Notes: generated by a model from the sequence alone, not told the origin. 64,000 nt of DNA from Arthrobacter sp. KBS0703 (GCF_002008315.2 NZ_MVDG02000001.1:1550001-1614000); one strand, 5' to 3'. Positions 18,246-27,655 are shown, numbered from the stretch's first letter. Made by a program: numbers and translations.

Positions 18246-18369
18246 GCCGGACCCGGCACTGACTGGGGGAAGTGCGTTGCCGGGTCCGGCGGACTGATCG
18301 GTTGGAGGACACCTAACGACCAGATACCCAGATCATGGCGGTGCGACCTTCACGAAAGCTTGCGGGACC
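18246..18369. repeat. Dispersed repeat, family 2, copy B, with 12-bp inverted repeat
   Basis: GCCGGACCCGGC at 18246-18257 and GCCGGGTCCGGC at 18279-18290, identical arms to those at 9453 and 9483, followed by a partly conserved ~80-base tail. Confidence 0.6.
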
Positions 18370-18479
18370 TTATGAAATCGCAGCCCTTCCCTCACATAAG
18401 ACCGCCCCCACGGCCGGGTACAGGAACAAGGCCCCCGCTCGGGCGCCTCACCACCCCTCACAACCGCAGAGAGCATGGG

Positions 18480-18508
18480 CTGGGCGGTTTCTCGCCAACG
18501 TCGCAACA
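18480..18508. repeat. 29-base match to the left flank of the IS30 element
   Basis: CTGGGCGGTTTCTCGCCAAC followed by GTCGCAACA matches 40187-40215 with two or three differences. This may be the stranded end of a lost IS30-type element, or a target sequence that such elements insert into. Confidence 0.45.
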
Positions 18509-19247
18509 GGTTCGTTTTGAAGGTAACAGAGTCCCTGTTTAGACAGTGAAGGCGTCGCCGGCATGCCCCACACGAACAATACGTTCAACCCGAAGGCTGC
18601 CGCGACATGGAACGTTCCTGGACCCTGAAGAGTGTGCCGTAAAGCGCCCCTTCGCCGGACAGGTCTCACGGGACCCTAGGTGAGACCGAACCTCGACGCG
18701 GTGAATGTCCGAGCCTTCCGTCATTCAGGAACCGGTACCGTTTCGCAGAGTCATATGCAGCAGATCACCGAGCGGGCGACGATCGATGAGACCACTTGGC
18801 GCTCCACCTGGCCGACAGATCCTTGAGGGTTGCGGCTATAGCCATGCTGTCGGTTCACGTTTTGGAAGCCATCGCGACTGGCCCGGATAGGGCCGCCTTG
18901 CTGCGGCTAGTCCCAGGGGGCATGATTGCCGTTTGGGCGCCGGTCTCGCATTCGAGGTCACAGCTGGGAATGGCAACCTGATGAGCCCACCTTGGCGGAG
19001 ATGCTTACTATGCAGGGCCGGACCTGCTGAGTCCACCGGAGGTCACGCCCGAGCGCAGATCAGCGGGGCTGCCCTGCGCCGGTATTGGACGGGATTACGG
19101 ATTTCAGGACGCTCACGGAGACTACGTCGTGCTCGGCTCCCTGCCCGGCCTGCTCGGCGCCTAGCCCTGCCAGTCGGTCAGTCCCCGATCTTGCGCTCCA
19201 GCGCCCAGAGCACACCCCATCGAGTGCTCGATGGCGGCAGCGAGCTG

Positions 19248-20101
19248 TTAGTTGCCCGCGATGGTGTAGGTGCCCCAGCCGTTGGTGAACGTCTGCCGAG
19301 GCGCCCAGCTGCTCTTGTTCGCCTGGTAATAATGCAGCACGCCTGCGCCATCAGGCCGACGGAACCGTACGGGCCCAGTCCCGAAATAGCGCGGATGGAC
19401 GTCATACTGTTCCAACCACTGCCGATGGTCGCGCGGGCCTCGGAGATGAATGAGCCGCCACCGCTCGCTCGGAACAGCTTCATCTGACCGGCTGCGTTCT
19501 TGGCAACGACATCGTTGTTGCCGTCCTTGTCCCAGTCCAGCAGGTTGAAGGACAGTCCGTTCCAGCCGACGCCGATCTTCACCCGCGGCGACAAGTTCTT
19601 TCCTGACGGGTTGCCGTAATTGAACAGCTCACCTGTGGCGTTGTTCCTGGCGATGATGGACGGGTACTTGTCCGTCCTCTTCCACTCACCGACGGTGATC
19701 TCATAGTTCTGCCAGCCACTGCCGATGGTGGAGTCTGTGAACCCGCCGGTGATGATCCCCTCGCGGTAGGTCAGCGTGCCGTTTTTGTTCTGCACGATCA
19801 GATCCGGAACCGCATCAGCGTTCCAGTCGGAAACGAACAACGCTTTCGGGAGTGCCGCCCCAGCCGGTCCGATGGCGCGGCGCGCCGCCGTCTGCAGCCC
19901 CTGAGACACCGAGGTGTAGGACCAAAGGGTTCCGCCAGCGTCGTACGCGACGACATTGGCCGTGGAATCAATCGAGAAGTTCAAATTGGTATGCGGTGTT
20001 CCCGTTGCGTGCGCGGGCAGGCCGGTGGCCGTTGCGAAGCACAGAGCGGTGACGGTTGCTGCGAATCCGGTCCTGGCGCGGATTTGCCTAGTTTCCGTCA
20101 T
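19248..20101 (-). pseudogene. Secreted FG-GAP/VCBS-type repeat protein, frameshifted near the end
   Basis: From ATG 20101: a signal peptide (ARTGFAATVTALCFATATGL, cleavage near AHA), then at least three beta-propeller-like repeats with the calcium-type motif DWNADAVPDLIVQN, DWDKDGNNDVVAKN and the recurring IGSGWQNYEI / IGVGWNGLSF / IGSGWNSMTS. Near 19350 the frame shifts: the continuation DGAGVLHYYQANKSSWAPRQ, then FTNGWGTYTIAGN and a stop at 19248, is clearly the natural end of the last repeat. A protein of about 284 residues is restored by one base. Such domains are cell-surface or extracellular sugar- or protein-binding modules. The shift may be an error. Confidence 0.8.
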
Positions 20102-20193
20102 TGGCCGTTCTTGTTACATCGGGAGCAAGAATCTTTTTCAACTGTGTCTGACGATGGCTCTCGGCAGGGAGCACGCGCAGATGAAGCCAAGAT

Positions 20194-20502
20194 TTAAGGG
20201 GGCCGTTGCGCTGGAATATTGGTCTCCCCTTGGCTCCGTTCGTGTCTGGCATTCCTGAAGACTGAGCGACGAGCGCTTCGATTCGGCCCCGTCCTCGCGG
20301 CTGTCACACAGCAGCCAGTCTCGCGGTGAGCGGCCCGAGCTGGCCAATCCAAGGTCCCCTGCATCGGGATCTCGTACTCCCACGCATTCTCCCGAGACCC
20401 GGTAAGACGCGAGTTGAAGCCTAGAAAGGCTTGGGCATAGGCCGCCTGCACCTGCATCGTCAGATAGCCCGTTAGGACAATAGCGAGCACAGGACCAGCC
20501 AA
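20194..20502 (-). CDS. Possible small membrane-anchored hypothetical protein
   Basis: A frame with one membrane segment near the start (AGPVLAIVLTGYLTMQVQAA) and a polar C-terminal part (NSRLTGSRENAWEYEIPMQ). The frame is open further upstream to about 20552 but has no ATG; an ATG at 20584 lies in another frame (MMEKLTGPVR), so the true gene may be 20194-20584 with a frameshift near 20550. No family recognised. Confidence 0.3.
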   Translation of the reverse strand: MAGPVLAIVLTGYLTMQVQAAYAQAFLGFNSRLTGSRENAWEYEIPMQGTLDWPARAAHRETGCCVTAARTGPNRSARRSVFRNARHERSQGETNIPAQRPP

Positions 20503-20584
20503 AGCGGGGACGATAGGAGCCGCCGGTCCCGATTGAAGCGCGGTGTCGCCGAACTCTGACCGGGCCGGTCAATTTCTCCATCAT

Positions 20585-21104
20585 AAAATATCCGCCAATT
20601 CGATTGCCATGACTGTAAGCCTCCTCCCGTGATTCGAGTAGAGACCCGACAACCTAGAGAATTGAGAGTTCACCCAAAGGAGATGAACGGGCGCAGCGTG
20701 AGCGTACGGTTCCACAGGAACGGACACGATCCCATTCGAGGTTCCCCAAACGGGACTCCCAGCCCGACACCCCGGCTGTCATAGTCGGGGGTCCCGGTCC
20801 TGGTGACGGTGGGCGCGGTATTGCTGGCGCCGTTCCTGCCCAGCCGCCTGGTCGGAGTCGGTCTGGGGATCTTCTCCGGGTCCCTGTTGGCCATGTATCG
20901 GTGGACCCCCGGTATACAAAGGCGGATGGCATCCGCCCCAGCCAGCAGGGGACAGCGCTGGCAAAGGACGTCTGGATGTTCGGTATCGCTGTCGCCCTCG
21001 TGCTTGACCGTAAACGCAAGGCCGGAAACCGCCGCATCGGACCCGGTAAAGGGTGCTTGCCAGATGCGCCGCAGGCGCGTGCCGATACAACGTCGGCGTG
21101 AAAT
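20585..21104. other. Uncertain region, hydrophobic plus-strand frames
   Basis: No confident gene. On the plus strand a GTG-start frame at 20803 has a membrane-like stretch (GAVLLAPFLPSRLVGVGLGI), and a shifted frame at about 20960-21040 reads DVWMFGIAVALVLDRKRKAG. They could be two parts of one small broken membrane protein. Confidence 0.25.
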
Positions 21105-21147
21105 GGGAAAGCCCCGCATCTAACTTGAGTGGATGCGGGGGCTTCCC
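21105..21147 (-). terminator. Long hairpin, likely terminator
   Basis: GGGAAAGCCCCGCATC (21105-21120) pairs with GATGCGGGGGCTTCCC (21132-21147) with one mismatch region. On the minus strand it is followed by ATTTC; it lies 180 bases beyond the stop of the minus-strand gene at 21330-21923. Confidence 0.6.
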
Positions 21148-21329
21148 ACCGTCAGGACCGCCACGGCTGAGCCGCAACGAGGCTAGAGACAGCTCGACCG
21201 CTTTCCTCGGAAATCCACCCCGAAGCTCGGTCCGGGTCACTAATCGCAACCGCAAGATTCTGATGGACACGACCCCTTGGAACGGGACGAAACCTTAGCT
21301 CGCGGCGAGCTCAAGCGGTCTGGCTTGGT

Positions 21330-21923
21330 TCAGTCGTCACTGCCATGGCCGCCGTGGCCGCCGCTGTCGTCTCCCGGTTCCGGAGCCTTCCGGGTACCGC
21401 CCCTGTCATCGCCCGGTTGGGGTGTGGTGCGCAGCCCGCCCTTGTCATCGCTGGCCTGCGCCGCCCGGGGCGCCTGGTGTGACCGGAGACCGCCGTTGTC
21501 ATCACCCGGTTCGGGCGTTGTCCGGAGCCCGCCCTTGTCATCCCTCGGTTCTGCCGTGATGGTGGTGCCGGTGAACGATTGAGCCGTGAACAGCCCTCCG
21601 TTATCGTCGCCGGCTTCGGGCGTTGTCCTGGTCCCGCCGTTGTCATCGCCTGGTTCGGCGGGGCGCGCGGCTGTCTTGGCTGCTGACGGCTTCTTGTCGT
21701 CGCTGGCCTTGGTGGCCGCCTTCGACGAAGCCTTGGGAACGATCTTGGCCGGGGTAGGGGTGGCGGCTCTGGTGGCCGAATCGTCCGTAACGAGGACGTT
21801 CTTGGCGTCGTCGCTGATACCCGTATGTGAGCTGCTGAGGGTCTGGGCGTTGGCGGCGAGAGCGGCTGATCCGGTGAGCAGGATGCCGGTGAGGGACAGT
21901 GCGAGGGCTGCTTTTGTTTTCAT
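21330..21923 (-). CDS. Secreted acidic repeat protein (GDDNGG repeats)
   Basis: A 197-residue protein with a typical signal peptide (MKTKAALALSLTGILLTGSA, cleavage near ALA/NAQ). The region after about residue 85 has some eight copies of a short unit of the form PGDDNGGLRTTP (also AGDDNGG, PRDDKGG, PGDDRGG). The end is GHGGHGSDD. The DD pairs spaced by glycines resemble metal- or calcium-binding spacer repeats. No domain known. The preceding gene (22050-22259) is also a small exported protein on the same strand. Repeats were counted from the translation, not aligned. Confidence 0.75.
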   Translation of the reverse strand: MKTKAALALSLTGILLTGSAALAANAQTLSSSHTGISDDAKNVLVTDDSATRAATPTPAKIVPKASSKAATKASDDKKPSAAKTAARPAEPGDDNGGTRTTPEAGDDNGGLFTAQSFTGTTITAEPRDDKGGLRTTPEPGDDNGGLRSHQAPRAAQASDDKGGLRTTPQPGDDRGGTRKAPEPGDDSGGHGGHGSDD

Positions 21924-22049
21924 GTTTCAACGATAGAAATCCGTTGGCAAGGATAGGTGCAGGACAAATCCAAGAGTGAGCCAAGCTTGATGCCGCACTT
22001 GTCCCGCCGGCCTGGCCTGGTCGGCTCCCCGCCAGTGCTGCGAAGACTT

Positions 22050-22259
22050 CTATCGCCGTGCCGCAGGGGCCGAGGGAGCGGGTCCGGGCGCTGGCGAGGG
22101 CAGGAAACCCGTTTGCGGTCCGCGGAGGGGATCGGCAGTGTAGGTAGGCGCCGTGACGCCGGGGTATGAGGTTGTCGGGGCTTTGGCGTTGGCCTCGTTC
22201 CAGACCGAGAGACTGGACAGGGCAAGGACCGGAATGAACAGCAGCGGCCACGTCTTCAT
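22050..22259 (-). CDS. Small exported proline-rich peptide
   Basis: A 69-residue protein: a short signal peptide (MKTWPLLFIPVLALSSLSVW, cleavage near ANA) followed by a Pro/Thr/Ala-rich mature part ending PAPGPAPSAPAARR. ATG 22259 is preceded by AAGGGGTGAAGCG, a good ribosome binding site; the longer frame upstream is non-homologous. It is 126 bases upstream of the GDDNGG protein on the same strand and may be cotranscribed. Function unknown. Confidence 0.6.
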   Translation of the reverse strand: MKTWPLLFIPVLALSSLSVWNEANAKAPTTSYPGVTAPTYTADPLRGPQTGFLPSPAPGPAPSAPAARR

Positions 22260-23008
22260 CGCTTCACCCCTTTCTTCCAGTGCTAGCCATGTGCCGCCGG
22301 CCTGATTCGGTAAGGCTTGCCGATCCGTTCCGGTGGAACACGGGCGGGGAGCTGGCATAAGCAACCTTGGCCCGGTCCCCGTGGAGAAACCTCGGAGATC
22401 GTGGGCTTCTATCGGTGCAGCACCGTCCCGACAGCCCAGGGCTGAGGCCACCCCCGGGTGTGGGGGGCCATTTCAGGGGAGACCGGTCCCTGCTTTTGCC
22501 AAGTCCGGCCGGACATAGTGTGGGTATCTGGTTCACCGAGGCTGGGGAGCTGATACTTACCAGAACCGCCGGAACCGGCGCCCGGAATCCCAATCCGGCG
22601 CCGGTTCCGGCGACGTTTAAGAAATGCGGCTCCAATGGGCATGCTATGAGACCCAGCGCCGTCTCCTTGGCCGGTGCTCAACCGAGTCAGTCCGGGCCTC
22701 CCCTCCATCAATGCCGGCAAGTCGACCAAAACAGCCTCCAGCCTGTCGGACGTCAAACCCAGCAGAAACCGCGCCGTTGTAACCCTCATGACAATCAGAT
22801 GGCGTCTCCCAATCAGCTATCGGGCCGTCAGGGCAACCAGGCAGCCAATCCTTCGAAACCACCAGAGGACATCGCGGCCCATCGCTCCCCGGCCGCGGCG
22901 CAGCGGCAGCAGGGCTTTGGGACGGGATTGCGTACAACCCGCCAGTTTCAGGCCGGACCGCAAACGGACTGGCTGAGAATGTCGGCGCCAGGGCATACCC
23001 TGAATGAA
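22260..23008. other. Intergenic stretch with a long inverted repeat
   Basis: About 750 bases upstream of the umuD SOS box. No gene recognised; the long plus-strand frame 22367-23065 runs into umuD's promoter and has shadow composition. Confidence 0.45.
22568..22611. repeat. Perfect 15-bp inverted repeat
   Basis: GCCGGAACCGGCGCC at 22568-22582 and its exact complement at 22597-22611, loop of 14. Followed on the plus strand by GACGTTTAA. It could be a terminator for a lost gene; no gene ends here. Confidence 0.6.
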
Positions 23009-23024
23009 TCGAACATATATTCGA
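23009..23024 (+). promoter_or_regulatory. SOS box (LexA operator) of umuD
   Basis: TCGAACATATATTCGA matches the actinobacterial LexA operator (TCGAAC-N4-GTTCGA class) with one half-site difference. It ends 13 bases before the umuD start, so LexA binding would block transcription. Confidence 0.85.
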
Positions 23025-23037
23025 ATAAAGGTGTGTC

Positions 23038-23469
23038 ATGGGCGTTATTATCGGTCCTCGCGTGATAGACGCGGGTGCTTCGTTGTTGTCGGTGCTGGTC
23101 TCCCCGGTGCCGGTCGCTGCCGGGTACCCGTCCCCGGCGCAGGATTACTTTGACGGCCGGATTGACCTGAATGAGCACCTGATCACGGACATCACCAGCA
23201 CGTATGTAGTGCGGGTGACCGGGGACTCGATGGAGGGCGCCGGGATCAGCGACGGTGACGAACTGATCGTCAACCGGGCACTGGAACCCACTGACGGCTC
23301 GGTCGTCGTTGCCGTCCTGGACGGGGAACTGACCATCAAGCGTCTGCGCATCACGCCGGCGGGGGTGGTGCTGCAGGCGGAGAACCCCCGTTACCCGGAC
23401 ATCCGGGTCCCCGCGCTGTCGGAGCTGACCGTGTGGGGCGTGGCCACCAGGTGCCTCCACCATGTCTAA
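23038..23469 (+). CDS. umuD: UmuD-like S24 peptidase, SOS mutagenesis
   Basis: A 143-residue LexA/UmuD-type autoprotease. It has the cleavage site Ala28-Gly29 in VAAGYPSPAQDYF, the catalytic Ser64 in VTGDSMEGAGI and the catalytic Lys101 in ELTIKRLRI. It should self-cleave on contact with RecA filaments and then partner a Y-family polymerase. An SOS box lies directly upstream. Normally umuC follows at once; here the next genes are a recombinase trio and umuC lies 10 kb downstream with its own SOS box, so the operon has been split or two operons are each reduced. Confidence 0.93.
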   Translation: MGVIIGPRVIDAGASLLSVLVSPVPVAAGYPSPAQDYFDGRIDLNEHLITDITSTYVVRVTGDSMEGAGISDGDELIVNRALEPTDGSVVVAVLDGELTIKRLRITPAGVVLQAENPRYPDIRVPALSELTVWGVATRCLHHV

Positions 23470-23598
23470 CTGCCGCTATTGCGTTTAACGGGAAAAAATA
23501 GGCGTCGCATAGGGTGTTATTCCTCGCGGTGGCATTCCTCCCGCTACACCGGTGGCACGGAAAGCCCTATACAACTCGCTAATCTTCCCGTTTAATGC

Positions 23599-24747
23599 AT
23601 GAATAGCGCATCAGACGGGAGAGATTGGGTGAATCGTGGGGTTACTGCTGGTGCGGCGTCACTGTGTCTGGTCGCCGGCGTGTCCTTCCTCAACGAGGAG
23701 GAAGCCGTGTTCCAGGCAATGCTTGAAGGCTGGGAAATGCAGCAACGCGGCGGCCGCAACCTGAAGGACTCATCCGTGCGTTCCTCAATCGGGCTGGCGA
23801 GACGCTTCCACGCTTTCTCGAACGAGTGGCCACGGCAATGGACCGCCGGCAGCTTCGGCGAGTGGATGATGCATTTGGTGGCAGTCAAACGACTGGCACC
23901 GTCCACGATCCGCACGTACCAGTACGCGATCCGCGGATTCTGCGACTATTTATGTTCCGAACACTACGGGTGGGCGGAGGAATGCCTGAGACGGTTCAAC
24001 ACGCACCCCATCCAGATCTGCCACGAATGGAACACGGCATCCCATCTTCAGGATCATGAAGGACGACCCGGCCGGCGGCCCCTGACCCGGGAGGAGATCC
24101 AATTGCTTCTGGACCGTGCGGACCGAGCCGTGGACGATTGCCTAAGTCTGCGACGCAAAGGTGCCCTCGCCGCTTACCGTGATGCCACACTGCTGAAGGT
24201 CATATATGGGTGGGGGCTGAGAATCAACGAAGCCGTGAGCTTAGATGTGACGGACTTTTTCACGAACCCCCACGCCCCGGAATTCGGAAGATACGGACTG
24301 CTCCAGGTGCGGCACGGCAAATCTTCAGCGGGTGGGGCACCTAAGCGCCGCCCGGTACTATCACTTCACCACTGGGCTGTGGCGGCGGTTCAGGACTACG
24401 TGGAGAACGTCTGGCCCGCTGTCCGAGACGAGGAGTCGAACGCCCTGTGGGTCACCGAACGCGGGACCCGCGCACGCCCTCGTGAACTGCGGGTCAGGTT
24501 CGGGGAACTTCGGGACGAGCTGGGACTTGACCCGGATTTGTCCCCGCACTCCCTGCGCCACAGTTACGTGACCCATCTGGTGGAGTCTGGCGTCGACCCG
24601 GCCTTTGTTCAGCGCCAGGTCGGTCACGCCTATCAGTCGACCACAGCCCTCTACACTGCGGTGAGTGGGGATTTTGCGAATAAGATGATGCGCCAGGCTC
24701 TGGACCGCCAGCTCGTGCAACACAACGTCGTGGAAGGAACACCATGA
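23599..24747 (+). CDS. Tyrosine site-specific recombinase (first gene of trio 1)
   Basis: A 382-residue integrase. It has an N-terminal SAM-like arm-binding domain (about 35-140; APSTIRTYQYAIRGFCDYL) and a C-terminal catalytic domain. Catalytic residues are Arg in YGWGLRINEAVSL, the HSLRHSYVTHLV box, the H/W position in QVGHAYQSTTALY and Tyr in that last motif. It is followed with a 4-base ATGA overlap by an XRE-type protein and then a degenerate recombinase, a conserved mobile trio. The start codon is uncertain because the ATG lacks a good ribosome binding site. Together they probably move the island that separates umuD from umuC. Confidence 0.88.
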   Translation: MNSASDGRDWVNRGVTAGAASLCLVAGVSFLNEEEAVFQAMLEGWEMQQRGGRNLKDSSVRSSIGLARRFHAFSNEWPRQWTAGSFGEWMMHLVAVKRLAPSTIRTYQYAIRGFCDYLCSEHYGWAEECLRRFNTHPIQICHEWNTASHLQDHEGRPGRRPLTREEIQLLLDRADRAVDDCLSLRRKGALAAYRDATLLKVIYGWGLRINEAVSLDVTDFFTNPHAPEFGRYGLLQVRHGKSSAGGAPKRRPVLSLHHWAVAAVQDYVENVWPAVRDEESNALWVTERGTRARPRELRVRFGELRDELGLDPDLSPHSLRHSYVTHLVESGVDPAFVQRQVGHAYQSTTALYTAVSGDFANKMMRQALDRQLVQHNVVEGTP

Positions 24748-25094
24748 AGGTTGTCGGCTACGAATGGCGGCTACGGGAAGTGATGGCTGCAGCTGGCATG
24801 TTCACCACCACCAAATTGATTCCGGCTCTGAGGGAGCGCGGTATCGATCTCTCCTCGAGCCAGGTCTACCGCCTCGTCACGGAGAAACCGGACCGGTTGA
24901 ATTTGCAGGTCATGGTGGCACTGATGGACATCTTCGATTGTTCCGCGGACGACCTTGTCCGGAAGGTCGATCTGGGCGCCTCGTCGGCATCCACCGGCAC
25001 CGGCGGACCGGAACAGGGTGCGTCTGCAGATTTCCTCCGGGAGCGGGGCCTCCGGCCCAAACGCGCACAGATACTGCCACATGAGGGCGCATGA
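24744..25094 (+). CDS. XRE/Cro-type helix-turn-helix protein of trio 1
   Basis: A 116-residue protein with an HTH_26-like domain at about 7-75 (REVMAAAGMFTTTKLIPALR, SSSQVYRLVTEKPDRLNLQV, ALMDIFDCSADDLV). The rest is a flexible tail. It overlaps the upstream recombinase by ATGA and the downstream recombinase by 14 bases, so the three are translated together. It likely regulates the trio or acts as an accessory DNA-binding subunit in recombination. Confidence 0.85.
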   Translation: MKVVGYEWRLREVMAAAGMFTTTKLIPALRERGIDLSSSQVYRLVTEKPDRLNLQVMVALMDIFDCSADDLVRKVDLGASSASTGTGGPEQGASADFLRERGLRPKRAQILPHEGA

Positions 25095-26772
25095 CGAAGG
25101 GCTCGAAGAGCTGACCGAAGCCCTCGGCCGGGGAAAACCTTCCGCGGCCGCGGCCCGCAGAACCGCAACCTGTTCGGTCTGCGCACGGCACCGCCCGATC
25201 GCTTGGAACGGCCCGGCCGGCCCGGTCTGCACCATCTGCCGTCCGGGCCAAAAGATCGACACCTGCCGGGTCTGCAAACGGAAAAAACCTTGCCTCTTCG
25301 CGGGCACCCCCCGAGCACAATGCCACGAATGCTCGAAGCGAAGGGAGTGCTGCAACACCTGCGGCAAAGACCGTCTGGTGGGCACCAGAACCGGAGCCGG
25401 GGAGGCCGTCTGCAAGGCCTGTAGCCGGAAGAGGGAGCCCTGCAGTGGTTGTGGCCGCAGCCGGGTCGTCGCGGCTCGCCTTCAGGGCGCGGCGTACTGC
25501 GATTACTGCCACCGCAGAAACCCCGGTTTCTTCCGCGACTGCCTCCTGTGCGGCCGGCACGAGAAGCTACGCAAGGACGGCCGCTGCGATCGCTGCACCG
25601 CTGACAGCAAAGTAGACGAGCTCTTCCCAGCGGAGCTGCTCGCATCCACGCCCCAGGCCCGCAGCTTGTACGACGCATTTATGGCCTCCGACGGATCAAC
25701 AGTCCTGCAAGCGTTCGAGAGAACGCAGTCCATGTCCTTGCTCCGCTCGCTCCTCGCCTCCCCGGACACCATCACGCACGCCACCCTGGACGCCGCGGGG
25801 ACAGACCAGACAACCAGGACCGTCCGGGCAGTGCTGGTTGAACACGGACTTCTCCCTCCCCGGGACAACAATTTGGCCAGATTCGAGGCATGGGTCGACT
25901 CAACCGCTGCACAAGTGCTCGACCCTACCGAACGCGCCGCGTTCGTTCGCTTCGCCCGATGGCGGCACCTGCGCGAACTACGCCAACGCCCGACCCCGAT
26001 TCCTTCGACCACCACTACGTCCAGGCGCAGGGAACTGCGGATCGTCCTTGAACTGCTTGCCTGGGCCCGTGACCACGGACGGATACTAGCGACCCTGACA
26101 CAGGCCGACATCGATTGTTTTCGCGCAAGCGGCCACCGGGAACGTCACCGCGTAAAAGCCTTCCTCGTCTGGGCCCACCAAAACAGGCTGGCGGCCAAGC
26201 TGCAAATCACCAAAGTGCAGTCATCAGGATTGTCCCTCGATGGACCCAGCGCAGGCGAACGCTGCAAACTCCTGAACCACCTTCTCTCACCAGCCGTCCA
26301 GATTCCCCCTGCAACCCGGCTCGCCGCAAGCCTGATCCTGCTCTATGGCGTCCGCCCGCACCAGATCACCAACTTGCGCCTCCAGGACGTGATCCGCGAG
26401 GGCTCGACGATTCGTATCAGGTTCGGGGCAGAGCCCCTGCTGCTGCCCGAAAACATCGCTGAGCTCGCATCCGAAGTCTGTCAGGAACGCCGAGCGACCC
26501 GCATGATCTCCTCGGCGGATGACACCGAATGGCTGTTGCCCGGAACCCGGCCAGGCTACCCTCTTTCGCCAGCCGCCCTCACAAAGCGTCTTCATCTAGT
26601 CGGCGTGGTCCCCACCACCGCCCGCACCGGGGCGATGGTTTCTCTGGCGCAGGAGCTCCCGCCCGTCATTCTGGCCCGACTTACCGGTCTGAGCACCACC
26701 AATGACATCAAGTGGTCCGAAGCAGTGGCCGCAAGCAATGCCCGCTACGCGGCGTTGCTCGTAAATCGTTGA
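25081..26772 (+). CDS. Zinc-ribbon protein with degenerate tyrosine-recombinase fold (trio 1)
   Basis: A 563-residue protein. Residues 25-180 carry about nine CxxC pairs (CSVCARH, CTICRPG, CRVCKRK, CHECSKR, CNTCGKD, CKACSRK, CSGCGRS, CDYCHRR, CLLCGRH, CDRCTAD), forming stacked zinc ribbons. The second half is recombinase-like (LAASLILLYGVRPHQITNLR keeps the first Arg region), but the HxxR and Tyr boxes are not recognisable (TTARTGAMVSLAQEL). It is therefore probably a non-catalytic partner that binds ends or target. ATG 25081 lies inside the XRE gene. Confidence 0.8.
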   Translation: MRAHDEGLEELTEALGRGKPSAAAARRTATCSVCARHRPIAWNGPAGPVCTICRPGQKIDTCRVCKRKKPCLFAGTPRAQCHECSKRRECCNTCGKDRLVGTRTGAGEAVCKACSRKREPCSGCGRSRVVAARLQGAAYCDYCHRRNPGFFRDCLLCGRHEKLRKDGRCDRCTADSKVDELFPAELLASTPQARSLYDAFMASDGSTVLQAFERTQSMSLLRSLLASPDTITHATLDAAGTDQTTRTVRAVLVEHGLLPPRDNNLARFEAWVDSTAAQVLDPTERAAFVRFARWRHLRELRQRPTPIPSTTTTSRRRELRIVLELLAWARDHGRILATLTQADIDCFRASGHRERHRVKAFLVWAHQNRLAAKLQITKVQSSGLSLDGPSAGERCKLLNHLLSPAVQIPPATRLAASLILLYGVRPHQITNLRLQDVIREGSTIRIRFGAEPLLLPENIAELASEVCQERRATRMISSADDTEWLLPGTRPGYPLSPAALTKRLHLVGVVPTTARTGAMVSLAQELPPVILARLTGLSTTNDIKWSEAVAASNARYAALLVNR

Positions 26773-27176
26773 CACGAGGGGAATGAGGTGGACCGATACC
26801 GACGGATCATTAGGCCCAACAGCGGCAGCATCCCCCGCCCAGCCACAAAGGAGTCAACGAATCAAAGAAAAATGAGGCACGCCCGTCGTCACTGTTGCCC
26901 AGTCATTGAGACGTCTCGTATCCCAAGGGTTTTGAGACCGCCCGTGCTCCAGCTCGGGGACCTTTACCGGGCGATAAATCGGGCTGGGCATACGGGACAT
27001 CCCGATGGCAGCCCCTTCACCCCGATCGAGAATTCAAGGGGTGCGCCCTTCCATCGACCCTCTTCCGGGACGTTATGCGGACAGGGCCTCTTTCGGACGT
27101 TTTTTAATGCCCCAGGTTCTGGCGGTCTTTGACCGGACGGACATTTAGAATCTGACTACGGTGATCCGGCTGGGTC
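26773..27176. other. Intergenic region after trio 1, no gene seen
   Basis: 404 bases. A frame at 26788-27132 has no motif. The right boundary of the mobile trio may lie here, for example around the T-rich ACGTTTTTTAATG at 27097-27109, but no matching end was found. Confidence 0.35.
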
Positions 27177-27655
27177 TCAGCTAGTCCAGGGCAAGAAGCT
27201 GCGGCGTAATTGTTTAGCTGTACGATTCAGGGCGGCTTCATACTCGACGCGGTCGAACACCAGCGTCCCGACAGAGGTGATCACATCATCGTCGTCGAAG
27301 GCCTCTATCTCATCTTCAGTAGAGGGCATGTCGTGGCGAAAGTCGCTCCATACCACCTGATCGGCTCCAACTTGAACCCTTACGCTGACTCCGCCGCAAC
27401 CCTCGTCAAAACACGCAGGGCAGAAGTAGAGCCAAACTCGCTGCGGAAAGAACTGGCCTGGAAGCTCTCCCTTTAGACGACGTATCTGCTCCTGTGCGAC
27501 GCGAGACGAGAGTCCCAGAGTCCCCAGCGACGCAACAAGCTAACTTCACGCTCTTCCATGTCTTCGCCTTCGAAAACCATCTCCCGAAGGAACCGACCAT
27601 CGACCAAAAAATCGAAGCCTCCGCTGGAATCAAAGCGCAGATCAAACTTATGCAT
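27177..27655 (-). pseudogene. Actinobacterial hypothetical protein (about 158 aa), frameshifted
   Basis: From ATG 27655 (preceded by GGGAGGT) the protein starts MHKFDLRFDSSGGFDFLVDG and runs to about 27535. After a one-base shift it continues in another frame: VAQEQIRRLKGELPGQFFPQ, RVWLYFCPACFDEGCGGVSV, ADQVVWSDF and ends RSFLPWTS with a stop at 27177. The pattern LYxCPxC-GCG and VVWSDF is common in actinobacterial proteins often labelled oxidoreductase without evidence; the cysteines could bind a metal. Neither half is long enough to be noticed alone. It may be intact apart from a sequencing error. Confidence 0.7.

Larger units (their letters stand above)
18153..19247. other. Gene-poor stretch with repeats
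   Basis: About 1.1 kb without a recognisable gene. It holds repeat family 2 copy B, an IS30-end-like 29-mer at 18480-18508, and a hairpin GGTCTCAC/GTGAGACC around 18662-18688. Confidence 0.45.
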
